5,275 nt of DNA from Actinomycetota bacterium (GTDB lineage Bacteria > Actinomycetota > Actinomycetes > Streptosporangiales > Streptosporangiaceae): positions 1 to 5,275 of the forward strand of contig DPMS01000153.1 in assembly GCA_003541285.1 (NCBI GenBank). The letters are read 5' to 3'. The notes beneath the pieces were generated by a model. That model did not search any database and was not told where the DNA came from. It was given only the letters and a program-made list of their open reading frames with translations. A program made the translations under genes and the position numbers. This document shows positions 4,938 to 5,275 of the stretch, in pieces (within the stretch, counting starts at the first letter, position 1; each line of letters begins with the position of its first letter).

Positions 4938-5275
4938 ATGCACGCACGGGGGTACTTGAAGGTCCGCATCAGCCCTGCCCGGCGCCTGTACATGGCGATC
5001 GCCGGGCTTGCGCTCACGCTCGCCATGCTGCCCGCGCTGACCGGCGCGGCGCCCGGTACCCGGGCGGTTCCGGCCCACGCCGACGAACTGACGGCATCGC
5101 AGAACGCGCTGCGCACCGGCTGGGACCCCAGCGAACCGGGACTGTCGCCGGCCACCGTGCACGGCGGCAAGTTCAAGCAGCTTTTCCGCAAGACGGTTAC
5201 CGGGCAGGTGTACGCGCAGCCGATCGTGGTCAACGGCATGCTCATCGTGGCCACCGAGGACGACTACGTCTACGG
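4938..5275 (+). CDS. Exported PQQ-like beta-propeller protein, paralogue of the preceding gene (3' end outside window)
   Basis: Only the first 112 codons are in the window. The reading frame is open to the edge. The product starts MHARGYLK, has Arg15-Arg16, a hydrophobic core at about 17-38 and a probable signal-peptidase cut after AHA at 46-48, the same position as in its neighbour. The mature part includes LTASQNALRTGWDP (51-64), GQVYAQPIVV (89-98) and MLIVATEDDYVY (101-112), the first propeller strand pair. Identity to the upstream paralogue is 63 of 98 over the ungapped part. A 5-residue deletion then shortens the loop before the LIVATE strand. The full protein probably shares the propeller, but whether it also has the C-terminal Ig-like domains cannot be seen. 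Function is unknown. Confidence 0.88.
   Translation, partial: MHARGYLKVRISPARRLYMAIAGLALTLAMLPALTGAAPGTRAVPAHADELTASQNALRTGWDPSEPGLSPATVHGGKFKQLFRKTVTGQVYAQPIVVNGMLIVATEDDYVY

Noticed and set aside
1..5275. CRISPR arrays, tRNA/rRNA genes, insertion sequences, toxin-antitoxin or phage defence genes
   Set aside because: No regularly spaced repeats, no clover-leaf or rRNA-like segments and no transposase or defence-type proteins are visible. The only repeats are those listed.

Overview
The window looks like chromosomal DNA from a GC-rich actinomycete. Codon third positions are almost all G or C, GGAGG-type ribosome binding sites lie 6-7 nt before the starts, and the first gene is an LCP-LytR_C protein of the kind common in Actinobacteria. 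I cannot place it to genus. The families resemble those of soil Streptosporangiales/Catenulisporales-type genomes, but that is an impression and not a result.

Layout: positions 1-225 are a very GC-rich leader with two short GC hairpins. Positions 226-1719 (+) encode a membrane-anchored LytR-CpsA-Psr (LCP) cell-wall glycopolymer transferase with a C-terminal LytR_C domain. A perfect 8-bp hairpin overlaps its stop codon. After a 254-nt intergenic region, 1974-4748 (+) encodes a 924-residue exported protein made of a signal peptide, a PQQ-type beta-propeller of about eight blades, and three C-terminal immunoglobulin-like domains, at least two of them ASH / choice-of-anchor-D type. After a further 189 nt, 4938 to the window end (+) is the beginning of a paralogue of that protein, about 64% identical over the first 98 residues and cut off by the window edge.

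The most notable signal lies between the genes. The regions upstream of the two paralogues align without a gap at a constant offset of 2948 nt. Two blocks are conserved (43 nt at 79% and 21 nt at 81% identity), and the 54 nt between them have diverged to about 39%. Block A ends in TGTCAT, and 18 nt further on both copies have CGTCyTA. This resembles a promoter for an extracytoplasmic-function (ECF) sigma factor of the ECF41/42 type. Upstream of TGTCAT, two ATCAC motifs lie 22 nt apart in both copies, which looks like an activator or operator site. Block B falls inside the predicted 5' leader. The pattern suggests duplicated genes that kept a shared control region, and perhaps a longer array continuing past the window end.

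Functionally, the LCP protein attaches glycopolymers to the wall, and the two propeller proteins are exported to the wall or medium. Nothing proves that they work together. The hairpin and the separate promoters argue that the LCP gene and each propeller gene are separate transcription units.
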